Part shown: piece after piece, positions 8,593 through 17,428 of the stretch
Position numbering within the stretch: the first letter of the stretch is position 1
Layout: each line of letters opens with the position of its first letter
DNA from: Achromobacter marplatensis
GTDB lineage: Bacteria; Pseudomonadota; Gammaproteobacteria; Burkholderiales; Burkholderiaceae_B
Assembly: GCF_002209535.1 (NCBI RefSeq)
Contig: NZ_NJIG01000016.1
Coordinates: forward strand, 62,001-126,000
Length of the DNA: 64,000 nucleotides
Direction of reading: 5' to 3'
Position numbers and translations under genes: made by a program
Notes under the pieces: model-generated
Told to the model about the DNA's origin: nothing
Database searches by the model: none
What the model saw: the letters and a program-made list of their open reading frames with translations, nothing else

Positions 8593-9636
8593 CTAGGCTC
8601 CCTGGCGGTTCAGATAGCCCTCGACCAGCGAATTGACATTGGCGCGCAGGGTATCGACCTTGTAACCCCCTTCCTGAACGAACAGGGTGGGCAGGCCAAG
8701 CTGGGCGATTCGATCCCCCAGTACCGCGTAATCGGCCGTGTCGATGTCCAGGTTGCCGAACGGATCGTGGCGGAACGTGTCGAAGCCCGCCGCCACCACC
8801 AGCACGCCTGGCGCGAAATCCTTGATCCGTTCCAGGGCATGATCGAAGTGCTCAAGGTAACCGTTGATCGCCGTGCCGCCCTCCATGGGCAGATTGCAGT
8901 TGTAGCCCTCGCCGGCGCCGCTTCCAATCTCGTCGGCATAGCCGCAGATGAACGGAAACAGCGTTTCTGGCTTTCCGTGCAGCGACACGGTCAGCACGTC
9001 GTCGCGGTCGTAGAAGATCTGCTGCGTGCCGTTGCCATGGTGCACGTCGATATCCAGCACGGCCACGCGGCCAAAACGCTTGGCCAGACGCTGCGCGGCG
9101 ATCGCCGTATTCGCGATGTGGCAGCCGCCCATCGCCAGATCGCGCATGGCGTGATGACCGGCGGGCCGCAGCAGCGCGTAGGCGCTGCGTTCGCCTTCGA
9201 TGATCGCGTCGGCAGCCGCCACCGCGGCGTCGACGCTGCCGTTCATGTTGACCCAGGCGTCCTGGACCAATGGCGAGCCGCCATCGCCCAGATAGCGGCC
9301 GGCGAGCGTCACCGGAATCTGCGTACGCAACGTCGGGAAATAGCGATTCGTCGTGATGTAGGGCCGCACTTCGAAAGACGCATCCGGCGCCTTGGACCAT
9401 TCGTCCCAGGCGGTCTCCAGATAATGTAGATAGTCCGGGGCGTGGACTTCGAACAATTCCACTGGACGTTCGGCTACGCGTTGCACGAATTGGCAATCCA
9501 GACGCAGGTCATCCTTCAACGCGGCAAGGATTTCGATGCTGCGTTCGGCGCGATCGTGGTGCTGTTTGAGCAGCCCACGGATCATGGCGTTGCCAGGCCA
9601 GGGCACGTCATGGGTCGGGGAGATGAATGCTTTCAC
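8593..9636 (-). CDS. Histone-deacetylase superfamily amidohydrolase (acetylpolyamine amidohydrolase type)
   Basis: 347 aa, close to Mycoplana APAH (341 aa). All residues of the zinc hydrolase site are in place: His161/His162 in GHHAM, zinc ligands Asp197 and His199 in DIDVHHGNG, Asp286 in AGFDTFRHDP and the catalytic Tyr325 in EGGY. These match APAH positions with a constant small offset. Such enzymes remove acetyl or other acyl groups from amines, classically N-acetylputrescine-like substrates, in the cytoplasm. The gene lies 30 bases after the ABC ATPase gene. The deacylated amine may be the kinase substrate of the same operon. Confidence 0.93.
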   Translation of the reverse strand: MKAFISPTHDVPWPGNAMIRGLLKQHHDRAERSIEILAALKDDLRLDCQFVQRVAERPVELFEVHAPDYLHYLETAWDEWSKAPDASFEVRPYITTNRYFPTLRTQIPVTLAGRYLGDGGSPLVQDAWVNMNGSVDAAVAAADAIIEGERSAYALLRPAGHHAMRDLAMGGCHIANTAIAAQRLAKRFGRVAVLDIDVHHGNGTQQIFYDRDDVLTVSLHGKPETLFPFICGYADEIGSGAGEGYNCNLPMEGGTAINGYLEHFDHALERIKDFAPGVLVVAAGFDTFRHDPFGNLDIDTADYAVLGDRIAQLGLPTLFVQEGGYKVDTLRANVNSLVEGYLNRQGA

Positions 9637-9666
9637 TGCGCGATCCTATAAAGCGTGTGGGTGTGT

Positions 9667-11265
9667 TTATTTCCAGCTTCTTCCGGGCACCGCGGCAATC
9701 AGCTCGCGGGTGTATTCGTGCTGCGGGTTTTCCAAGACCTGGGCAGTCAGGCCCTGCTCGACGATTTCGCCATGCTTGAGCACGATGACGCGGTCGCACA
9801 GCTGGGAGGCCACGCGCAGATCATGCGTGATGAAGAGCATGGAAAGATGCAGCTCTTGCTTGAGTTGGCGCAGCATGGCCAGCACCTGGTCCTGCACCGA
9901 GACGTCCAACGCCGACACAGGTTCGTCCGCCACGATCAGTTCCGGCGTCACTGCGATGGCGCGGGCAAAGCCCAGACGCTGGCGCTGGCCGCCCGAAAAC
10001 TCATGCGGATAGCGATCCAGCGCGGACGGATCCAGCTTGACCAGTTGCATCAATTCGCGCGCCCTGTCCATCGCCGCGCTGGCCGACATGCCGTGCCGGC
10101 GCATGCCGCCGGTCAGGATGCGCGCCACGGTATGGCGGGGGTTTAGCGACCCATACGGGTCCTGGAAGATCATCTGCACCGAACGGCGCCGCGCCGGGTC
10201 GGCGAATGCGCCGTCTGCCAGCATGTCGGCCCCGCGCAATCGCACCTCGCCATCGTCGACAGAAACCAGACCCGCCAGCATGCGGCCGATGGTCGACTTG
10301 CCCGAACCGGACTCGCCCACCAGCCCGACCGTCTCGCCGCGCCGGATGTCGAACGACACGCCCTTGACCGCCGGGAACTGCTGGGCCGGACCGAACCACT
10401 TTCCCTTGCGCACGTACGTCTTGCGCAGGTTCTTCACCGTAAGCAAGGCATCCGGCTGAACCTCGCCGGCGGGCGGTGGCCGGAACGACGGCACGGCCGC
10501 CAGCAGCGACTGCGTGTATGCCTCCTGGGGATCGCGCAGCACCTGCTGCGCCGAGCCCGACTCGATCACGCGGCCGCCCTGCATCACGACGATCCGGTCG
10601 GCAATTTCGGACACCACGCCAAAGTCGTGCGTAATGAACAGCACGGCCAGGCCCTCGCGTTGCTGGATGTCCTTGATCAGGGCCAGGATCTGCGCCTGGG
10701 TGGTGACGTCCAGCGCCGTGGTCGGCTCGTCGGCGATCAGGATGTCCGGCTCCAGCGCCAGGGCCATGGCGATCATGACACGCTGGCGTTGTCCGCCCGA
10801 CAATTGGTAAGGATAGGAATCGGCAATGCGGGCATGATCCGGCAAGCCGACCGAAGTCAGCAGCTCGGCGACACGCGCATTCACCTGTGCGGCATGGCGC
10901 ATGCCGTGCGTACGCAACATTTCGCCGATCTGGCGTCCGCAGCGCATCAGCGGATTGAGCGCGCTGAGCGGTTCCTGGAACACCATGGCGATGCGCTTGC
11001 CCCGCACTTTACGCAGCTCGCCCAGGGGCATGCCGGCCAGTTGCAGTTCTCCCAGCCGGATATCACCGCCGGCGATCCGCAGGCCGCGCGGCAATAGGCC
11101 CAGGACGGCATGCGCCAACGTGGACTTACCCGACCCGGACTCGCCCACAACGCAGACGATTTCGCGCGGGTTCAGGGCAAGGCTCACGCCTTCCACCGCA
11201 AACGCGCGGTCTCCGCCGGCCGGCAGCGAGATCGACAGGTTTTCAATCTGAAGCAACGACGCCAC
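9667..11265 (-). CDS. Peptide-type ABC importer, double ATPase (DppD-DppF fusion)
   Basis: 532 aa with two complete nucleotide-binding domains in one chain. Walker [10 protein letters not shown] occurs twice (~residues 40 and 310), the signatures are LSGGQRQRV and FSGGQRQRL, and the Walker B motifs end in DEPTTALD and DEPVSALD. Start is GTG (11263-11265), 3 bases after the permease stop. It supplies energy for the permease pair upstream. Fused DppD/DppF proteins are usual in oligopeptide-type importers of this lineage. Confidence 0.95.
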   Translation of the reverse strand: MASLLQIENLSISLPAGGDRAFAVEGVSLALNPREIVCVVGESGSGKSTLAHAVLGLLPRGLRIAGGDIRLGELQLAGMPLGELRKVRGKRIAMVFQEPLSALNPLMRCGRQIGEMLRTHGMRHAAQVNARVAELLTSVGLPDHARIADSYPYQLSGGQRQRVMIAMALALEPDILIADEPTTALDVTTQAQILALIKDIQQREGLAVLFITHDFGVVSEIADRIVVMQGGRVIESGSAQQVLRDPQEAYTQSLLAAVPSFRPPPAGEVQPDALLTVKNLRKTYVRKGKWFGPAQQFPAVKGVSFDIRRGETVGLVGESGSGKSTIGRMLAGLVSVDDGEVRLRGADMLADGAFADPARRRSVQMIFQDPYGSLNPRHTVARILTGGMRRHGMSASAAMDRARELMQLVKLDPSALDRYPHEFSGGQRQRLGFARAIAVTPELIVADEPVSALDVSVQDQVLAMLRQLKQELHLSMLFITHDLRVASQLCDRVIVLKHGEIVEQGLTAQVLENPQHEYTRELIAAVPGRSWK

Positions 11266-11268
11266 GGC

Positions 11269-12105
11269 TCACCCCTTGCGATGGAGACGGGGATTGAGCG
11301 CATCATTGAGCCCCTCTCCCATCAGGTTGACCGCCAGCACGGTGACGAAGATCGCCACGCCCGGGAACAGGCACATCCACCAAGCCAGGCGCAGAAACGT
11401 GCGCGACGCGCCCACCATGTAGCCCCAGGTCATCAGGTTGGGATCGCCCAGGCCCAGGAAGCTGATCGCGCTCTCCAGCAGAATGGCGTTGGCCACCATC
11501 AGCGAAGCCATCACGATCAGCGGCGACACGCAGTTAGGCAGGATTTCGGCAAACACGATGTGCGTGCGCGAATAGCCCTGCACCGTGGCGGCCTCGACGA
11601 ACTCGCTGGACTTGACCCGCATGAACTCGGCGCGCACCAGCCGGGCGATCGGCGGCCAGCTCACCAGCGCCACGGCAGTAATCACCGAACCGAAAGACGG
11701 CTGGAAGATCGCCACCAGCACAATGGCGAACAAAAAGCTGGGAATGGTCTGGAAGATCTCGGTCACGCGCATCAGGAGCTCGTCCCAGCGCCCGCCCAGG
11801 TAGCCGGCCGGCACGCCCACCAGCATGCCGATGAACACCGCGACCACGGTCGCCACCACGCCCACCAGCAGCGAGGCCTGCGCGCCATGCACGATGCCCG
11901 CTGCGATGTTGCGCCCCATGGAGTCCGCCCCCAACCAGGCGCCGGCCTGCTCGAACGGATGCAGGAACGGCGCTTCAGTAGCGTCCCAAGGGTTGATCGG
12001 ATAGAGCCACTGAGCGCCCAGGGCCATCAGCACGATGGCTGCCAGGCAGACCAGCCCCACCACCGCGCCAGCATTGCTGAAATATCGCTTGATCAATGAC
12101 TTCAT
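11269..12105 (-). CDS. Peptide-type ABC importer permease (DppC-like)
   Basis: 278 aa inner-membrane protein with an N-terminal helix, a periplasmic loop (PFEQAGAWLGADSMGRN) and a BPD_transp_1 domain; the EAA loop reads VEAATVQGYSRTHIVFAEILPN. ATG at 12105 overlaps the stop of the upstream permease by four bases (ATGA). A longer frame runs upstream through that permease but is a shadow. DppC-type subunits pair with DppB-type subunits to form the translocation pore. Confidence 0.94.
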   Translation of the reverse strand: MKSLIKRYFSNAGAVVGLVCLAAIVLMALGAQWLYPINPWDATEAPFLHPFEQAGAWLGADSMGRNIAAGIVHGAQASLLVGVVATVVAVFIGMLVGVPAGYLGGRWDELLMRVTEIFQTIPSFLFAIVLVAIFQPSFGSVITAVALVSWPPIARLVRAEFMRVKSSEFVEAATVQGYSRTHIVFAEILPNCVSPLIVMASLMVANAILLESAISFLGLGDPNLMTWGYMVGASRTFLRLAWWMCLFPGVAIFVTVLAVNLMGEGLNDALNPRLHRKG

Positions 12106-13082
12106 GATTGACTCTGCATGCGAGGATCGACGACGCGGTAGATCAGGTCGGTCAACAGGTTGAACGCCACCACCACCACCGATGTGCAGAAAAACACCCC
12201 AAGCAGGACGGGATAGTCGCGCTGCTGCAGCGCGTCGAAAGCCAGCCGGCCAATACCCGGCCAGGCGAACACCGTTTCCACCAGCACCGAGCCGCCGATC
12301 AGTTGACCCGCCTGCATGCCGGCCAGTGTGATGACGGGCAGCACGGCGTTGCGCAGCTGGTGCACCCACACCACCCGGCCCGAAGACAGGCCCTTGGCCC
12401 ACGCCGTCTTGACGAAATCGGCGCCCTGGATCTCGTTCATGGAGGCCCGCGCCAGACGGGTGTAGACCGCCAGGTTGAAGCCCGCCAGGGTGACGATGGG
12501 CAAGAGGGCGTGCTTGGCAATGTCCAGCATTCGCGGCACGCCGGTCAGCGACGAACCCATCGTCTCGTAGCCGAACGCGGGCAGCCAGCCCAGGCTGACC
12601 GAGAATCCCAGCACCAGCAGCAATCCGACCCAGAAGATCGGCGTCGCGTAGAACGCCAGCGATGCCGCGGTGATGACCGAATCCAGCCATGATCCGCGGT
12701 AACGGCTGGCCAGCGCCCCCAGCAGGATCCCTCCCAGCAGGGCGATGAGGAAAGCGGGGATCGCCAGCACCAGCGTGGCCGGCAAGCGGTCGGCAATCAT
12801 GTCCCACACGGGGCGTTGCTGCCGGTAGCTGTAGCCCAGGTCCAGCGTGGCGATGGATTGCAGATAGCTCCCCAGTTGCACCACCAGGGGTTGATCGAGC
12901 TTGAACTCCTGGCGCAGCTGTTCCAGGAACTTCGCGTCGGACGACCCGGCTTCGCCAGCCAGCACGCTGACCGGGTCGCCGGGCGCCATGTGCACCAGGG
13001 CGAAGTTGATGACGGCGACTGCAACCAGCACCGTGACCGACTTGCCCAGCACGGAAAGTAAGGGCCGCAGCCACCTCATCAT
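12102..13082 (-). CDS. Peptide-type ABC importer permease (DppB-like)
   Basis: 326 aa with about six membrane helices. The N-terminal motif VHMAPGDPVSVLAG is characteristic of DppB/OppB, and the EAA loop (DFVKTAWAKGLSSGRVVWVHQLRN as separate parts DFVKTAWAKGL and VVWVHQLRN) contacts the ATPase. It begins 12 bases after the receptor stop codon and overlaps the next permease by four bases. Confidence 0.94.
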   Translation of the reverse strand: MMRWLRPLLSVLGKSVTVLVAVAVINFALVHMAPGDPVSVLAGEAGSSDAKFLEQLRQEFKLDQPLVVQLGSYLQSIATLDLGYSYRQQRPVWDMIADRLPATLVLAIPAFLIALLGGILLGALASRYRGSWLDSVITAASLAFYATPIFWVGLLLVLGFSVSLGWLPAFGYETMGSSLTGVPRMLDIAKHALLPIVTLAGFNLAVYTRLARASMNEIQGADFVKTAWAKGLSSGRVVWVHQLRNAVLPVITLAGMQAGQLIGGSVLVETVFAWPGIGRLAFDALQQRDYPVLLGVFFCTSVVVVAFNLLTDLIYRVVDPRMQSQS

Positions 13083-13094
13083 CCGTTCTCCCTC

Positions 13095-14687
13095 TTACTT
13101 CTCGATGTAGGTCGTCGCGAAGCTTTCCGCCACACCGATGGCGGACGTCGTCACGTTCTTGACCTTCTTATTGGTGATTGTGGGGAACGCCAGTTCGACC
13201 AACCAGGCGGTCGGCGCATCCTTGGCGACCTGGCCGTAGGCCTGCGAGTACAGCTGCTGGCGCTTGACCGGGTCGACTTCCTTCGCGGCGGCGATCAGCG
13301 CGGCGTCCACGTCCTTGTTCACATAGCCCGATGTGTTGGTGCCGTAGCCGCCCTTGTGGATATTGTCTGACCGGTAGGTGCGATCCACGCCCAGCGCCGG
13401 ATCCGAATACTGGTACAGGTACTCGACCACCGAATCGAACTCCCAGTTGGAGTAGCGACGCGCCCAGCTGCCCGCGTCGGTGTTTTCCAGCACCACTTCC
13501 ACCCCGACTTTGGACAGCGAACTCTTGACGTACTCGGACACCTTGTTCCAGGTATCGCCATAGGGCAGGCCCAGCAGTTTGATGCTGGCCCGCTTGCCGC
13601 TGGCATCCGGCTTCAGGCCCATTTCGTCGAGCAGCGCAATAGCCTTCTTCGGGTCGTAGTCATAGCGCGGCAGCTTGTCGTCGTAGAAACGCGTGACCGA
13701 CGACACCGGGCCCGTGGCCGGGCGCGCAGCGCCGAAGAAAATGCGCTCGGCGATGAACTTGCGGTCGATGGCGTACTGGATGGCCTGGCGGAAACGCGCG
13801 TCATCCAGCGGTTTGGCGCGATGGTTAAGCTCGATCGCGGCGTGCGAGCCAGTGAACTCGTACCCTTGGGTCGTGATCACCAACTGCGGGTTGGCCTTGA
13901 TCTGCGGCAGGAAGGCGAAATCGATGTCGCCAAAACTGGCGACCTGCACCGAGCCGCTTTCCAGCGCGACCAGGCGCGAGTTGGCGTCCGGAATCACCTG
14001 GAAGTAGATCTTGTCCAGGTACGGCAGGTTGGGACGCCAGTATTTGTCGTTGCGCTCCAGCAGCACGAAGCGGCCGCGCTGCCATTCCTTGAACTTGAAC
14101 GGCCCGGTGCCGATCGGCGTCTGGTTGGCGGGGTTGTTGCGGAAATCGGTGCCCTTGTATATGTGCGCCGGCACGATGGGCGCGGACGACACTTCAAAGG
14201 CATTGATGAATGGTGAGTACGGCTCTTTAAGCGTAATGACGACGGTGAGCGGCCCGGTCTTCTCGATATTCGCCACATGGCTGAGGTTGTTGCGGGCACG
14301 CGCATGCACCTCGGGCAGGTATTCCTTGAGCGAGAACAGCACATCGTCGGCGCCGAACGGCTTGCCGTCGTGCCAGGTCACGCCTTCCTGCAGCTCGAAG
14401 GTATAGGTCAGGCCATCGGGCGATACGCTCCACGACTTGGCAAGGCTGGCCTGGGGATTAAGCTTGAAATCATAGGTCAGCAGGCTCTCGTAGATCTTGC
14501 CGCCGACGATTTGGGTAGGCGTCTGCTGGTTCAGGCCCAGCATCAGGACGGGAGGCTCGGGATTCAGGATGACGTTGAGCGTGCCGCCATGCGTCTGCGC
14601 CATGGCCGACGCGCCTGCGCCGAGAGCGGCTGCGCCTGCCAGCAGGACATGCAGAGCCGTTTTTCTGAAGAACATAGTGTTGCGCAT
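13095..14687 (-). CDS. Periplasmic solute receptor, peptide/nickel type (SBP_bac_5)
   Basis: 530 aa. The signal peptide ends around ASAMAQ. Typical family features are LTYTFELQEGVTWHDGKPF near residue 100 and LNHRAKPLDDARFRQAIQYAID (given in parts: LNHRAKPLDD, ARFRQAIQYAID). Members bind peptides, opines, polyamine-like or other amines, so the fold alone does not give the ligand. It is the third gene of the operon, after the kinase and phospho-lyase, and feeds the permease/ATPase genes that follow. Confidence 0.94.
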   Translation of the reverse strand: MRNTMFFRKTALHVLLAGAAALGAGASAMAQTHGGTLNVILNPEPPVLMLGLNQQTPTQIVGGKIYESLLTYDFKLNPQASLAKSWSVSPDGLTYTFELQEGVTWHDGKPFGADDVLFSLKEYLPEVHARARNNLSHVANIEKTGPLTVVITLKEPYSPFINAFEVSSAPIVPAHIYKGTDFRNNPANQTPIGTGPFKFKEWQRGRFVLLERNDKYWRPNLPYLDKIYFQVIPDANSRLVALESGSVQVASFGDIDFAFLPQIKANPQLVITTQGYEFTGSHAAIELNHRAKPLDDARFRQAIQYAIDRKFIAERIFFGAARPATGPVSSVTRFYDDKLPRYDYDPKKAIALLDEMGLKPDASGKRASIKLLGLPYGDTWNKVSEYVKSSLSKVGVEVVLENTDAGSWARRYSNWEFDSVVEYLYQYSDPALGVDRTYRSDNIHKGGYGTNTSGYVNKDVDAALIAAAKEVDPVKRQQLYSQAYGQVAKDAPTAWLVELAFPTITNKKVKNVTTSAIGVAESFATTYIEK

Positions 14688-14764
14688 GATGATTCCCTTG
14701 CTTGTTCGACGTGGTGGGGTGGGACCGGTCTTCTTATGAAGCGTCTAGTTATCTTGTTGGTGGC

Positions 14765-16045
14765 TCAGCGCATCGCCGTGCGGCACTGCTCATCCAGGGC
14801 AGCGGCGAGAAGGCCGGCATGCTCGGGCTGGAACACAAGCGGCGGGCGGATCTTGAGCGTCGAAGCATGCCGGCCGGCCGTGCCGAGCAGCACGCCGGAC
14901 TGGCGCAACCCATTGACGATTCGTTGGGTCAGGCGGGCGGCACTCGCCGCATCCCCGTCAGGCGCGACGATGTCGACGCCCCAATACAGGCCCTGCCCGC
15001 GCACTGCCCCCAGGCAATCGTGGCGCTGCGCCAGCTCGTCCAGCGCTTGCGCCATGACCTGGCCGGTGCGCTCGACGTGGGCTGGCGCATCCATGCGCGC
15101 CAGCTCGTCCAGCACTGCCAGGCCGACGGCCGACGACACGGTGTTGCCCCCGAAAGTATTGAAATAGCGGCATTGCCGGCCGAAGACCTCTGCCAGGCGC
15201 GACTGCACGACCAGGCCGCCGATCGGATGGCCGTTGCCCATGGGCTTGCCCATGGACACCATGTCCGGGATCACGCTATCGCGCTGAAAAGCCCACCAGT
15301 TGGCGCCCATCCGGGCAAAGCCGCCTTGCACTTCGTCGGCGATGAACAGGCCGCCGCGGGCGCGCACGCGCTCGGCCGCCAACGTCAGCGCTTCGCCGGG
15401 ATCGGCGTACATGCCGTCGCTGGCGAACACGGTGTCGACCATCAGCGCGGCCACTGGCGTGCCGGCGGCTTCCAGCTCGTCGGCCGCAGCATCCACGCAG
15501 GCGGCGAACTTCGCCGCGACCTCGTGCGGCGTTCCCTTCAGAAGGCAAGGCGCCGGTATCGTCCGGACGTGCGCCCCGACAGGACGCAGCGAAGGCGACA
15601 CATCGGCCAGCGCCATCGTCACGCCGTGATAGGCATTCTCGGTAACGATCACGCCCCGGCGCCCCGTCGCTTCGAAAGCGATGCGCAGCGCCAGATCATT
15701 GGCCTCGCTGCCCGTGCAGGTGAACATGGCGGTGTCCAGCGCATCCGGCAACAGCGCCAGCAAACGCTCGGCGAAATTAACCACGCCTTCGTGGAGATAC
15801 CGCGTATGCGTGTTGAGCTTGGATGCCTGACGCGACAGCGCTTGCACCACGGCGGGATTGGCGTGCCCGACCACGGGTACGTTGTTGTAGGCGTCCAGAT
15901 AGCGACGCCCCGAGGCGTCGTACAGCCACACGCCCTCGCCGCGCACCAGTTCCACCGGTTCTTCGTAGAACAACCGGTAAGCCGGCCCCAGCGCCTTGCG
16001 CCGCGCCAACAAGTCTTGATGCGCTTCGTTGCGGTTTACTGTCAT
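14765..16045 (-). CDS. AGXT2L-like PLP phospho-lyase (class III aminotransferase fold)
   Basis: 426 aa from ATG 16045. The fold is class III aminotransferase, with TGSEANDLALR, IADEVQGGF (Asp237) and the Schiff-base Lys267 in MGKPMGNGHP. That GKPMGNGHP stretch and FNTFGGNTVSSAVGLAVLD closely match the AGXT2L family, whose human members eliminate phosphate from O-phosphoethanolamine or 5-phosphohydroxy-L-lysine rather than transaminate. The kinase gene immediately upstream fits that reading. A frame upstream to 16123 exists but homology supports the inner start. True transaminase activity is not excluded. Confidence 0.88.
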   Translation of the reverse strand: MTVNRNEAHQDLLARRKALGPAYRLFYEEPVELVRGEGVWLYDASGRRYLDAYNNVPVVGHANPAVVQALSRQASKLNTHTRYLHEGVVNFAERLLALLPDALDTAMFTCTGSEANDLALRIAFEATGRRGVIVTENAYHGVTMALADVSPSLRPVGAHVRTIPAPCLLKGTPHEVAAKFAACVDAAADELEAAGTPVAALMVDTVFASDGMYADPGEALTLAAERVRARGGLFIADEVQGGFARMGANWWAFQRDSVIPDMVSMGKPMGNGHPIGGLVVQSRLAEVFGRQCRYFNTFGGNTVSSAVGLAVLDELARMDAPAHVERTGQVMAQALDELAQRHDCLGAVRGQGLYWGVDIVAPDGDAASAARLTQRIVNGLRQSGVLLGTAGRHASTLKIRPPLVFQPEHAGLLAAALDEQCRTAMR

Positions 16046-16101
16046 CGCATGTCCTTGGTTCGATTCGTACGCGGCGTCGCGCAGTTCCATGCAGGACGCG
16101 C

Positions 16102-17208
16102 TCAACGGGCGCCCCGGCTCCATTCGTCGTACAGCTCGTTGAACAACGCCGTCGCCGCCGCCCGGCTGCGCAGGATGTAGGCGCCATTACCGGGAAAGCG
16201 CAAAGCGCGCCAGGACGGAATCGCCATGCGCTGCACCAGCCGGGCCAGCACCAGGTCCAGCACATGGCGCCGCTCTTGCGGCGTCAGCGCAGACACCGAC
16301 TCGTAACCCGCCACGACGGCCGACAGCACGTCCAGGGGATTGCCGGCAGCCGTCATCTGGTAGGACGCGGCAATGGCGATCTCGGCGATCCGCGGCGCGT
16401 GGACCATATCGCCGAAGTCCAGGATGCCCGCCAGATCCGAGCCCGCCTCATCGACCAGAATGTTGCTGGGCGACAGATCGTTGTGGATGATCTGGCTGGG
16501 TAGCGCGGCCAGCGCAGGCATGACGTCCAGCTCGAACACGTCCAGATAGGCAGCGATGCGCGCCCGTTCGTCCGCGGACTCGACTGCCCCCAGCATCGGC
16601 CGCACGCGCGCCACCTGGCAGGCATCCCACAGGAAAAGGCGATGCGCCGCCGGATGTTCGAAGTCAGCAAGCTGCCCATCCAGTTGCCCGGCCGCCCTGC
16701 CCACGGCGTACCAGGACTGCGGCGCGGCCGACATGGCCGTTCCCGCCCGGCCAGGCAGGTAGCCATAGGCGCGCACCCGTACAGGGTCAGCGACGTCCGG
16801 CACATGAAAATCCAGCCAGTCCTGCGACGCTGAGCCATCCCCGCACCCCGGCCTGATATCCGGGTAGTCCTCTGTCAGCCTTGCCGCGTCGGCAGGCTGG
16901 TGATGCGGCGCCCGCACCGAGCCCATGCCGTGACTGCGCGCTTCCAGATGCTTCAGCACCGCAATCTGCATGCGCGTTTCGTCCAGGCTTTCCGCGCCAT
17001 TGATGAACTTCAGCGTCAGCGACTCGCCGTCCGCCCGGCTGATCCGGAAATTCATGTCGCGCTCGCCCGACAACGGGGCGCACTGCGCATAACCGGGGTA
17101 GCAGGCCCTGGCGACGCGTTCCGCATCCTTGAGCCGGATCGGCGGCGGCGAATTCACCAGCAGGGCGTCCACCGGTTCTTCCAAGCCGGTGGCGGCATTC
17201 GACAGCAT
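16102..17208 (-). CDS. APH-family kinase, hydroxylysine-kinase-like
   Basis: About 368 aa from ATG 17208. The aminoglycoside phosphotransferase fold has the catalytic HNDLSPSN and metal-binding ILDFGDM motifs. DFGDMVHAPRIAEIAIAASY resembles the corresponding stretch of human hydroxylysine kinase (HYKK/AGPHD1). Such kinases phosphorylate a side-chain hydroxyl so that the partner phospho-lyase can eliminate phosphate. The ATG at 17244 falls inside a 19-bp palindrome, which argues for the inner start; a weak GGGAT lies about 10 bases before it. First gene of the operon, divergent from a GntR regulator. Antibiotic resistance is unlikely in this context. Confidence 0.85.
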   Translation of the reverse strand: MLSNAATGLEEPVDALLVNSPPPIRLKDAERVARACYPGYAQCAPLSGERDMNFRISRADGESLTLKFINGAESLDETRMQIAVLKHLEARSHGMGSVRAPHHQPADAARLTEDYPDIRPGCGDGSASQDWLDFHVPDVADPVRVRAYGYLPGRAGTAMSAAPQSWYAVGRAAGQLDGQLADFEHPAAHRLFLWDACQVARVRPMLGAVESADERARIAAYLDVFELDVMPALAALPSQIIHNDLSPSNILVDEAGSDLAGILDFGDMVHAPRIAEIAIAASYQMTAAGNPLDVLSAVVAGYESVSALTPQERRHVLDLVLARLVQRMAIPSWRALRFPGNGAYILRSRAAATALFNELYDEWSRGAR

Positions 17209-17232
17209 CACGACACATCCCGATTTAGATAT

Positions 17233-17251
17233 TTGATGCATCATGCATCAA
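17233..17251. promoter_or_regulatory. 19-bp palindrome TTGATGCATCATGCATCAA, probable GntR operator
   Basis: Nine-base arms TTGATGCAT and ATGCATCAA flank one central base, without a mismatch. It lies between the divergent kinase and GntR genes, next to a TATAAA at 17254-17259. A partial copy, TTGATGCATCAT, is at 17426-17437 and covers one candidate start codon of the regulator. The layout suggests autoregulation plus control of the operon. Confidence 0.7.
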
Positions 17252-17428
17252 GATATAAAAGCCCCGATATCGGTGTAATCCCGAAGACGGCAATATTCCG
17301 GGAAACCGCCCTCGAATGCCGGTTTCGCCTATAAGGCTGATAAAGTAGGGAGTGGGCAGCAAGCCCGCCATCCGCCCGCCCGGACCAACGTCTCTGTGGC
17401 GATCTTCAGACTCTTGGCACGTACTTTG

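Noticed and set aside
11110-12099. Plus-strand frame of about 330 codons opposite the first ABC permeases
   Set aside because: His/Gln/Arg-rich and without motifs; a shadow of the permease and ATPase genes.
16046-16123. Upstream extension of the phospho-lyase gene to 16123
   Set aside because: It would overlap the kinase gene and adds residues not typical of the family.
16102-17208. Reading the APH-fold protein as an aminoglycoside-resistance gene
   Set aside because: Motif context resembles hydroxylysine kinase and it sits first in a catabolic operon with a phospho-lyase.
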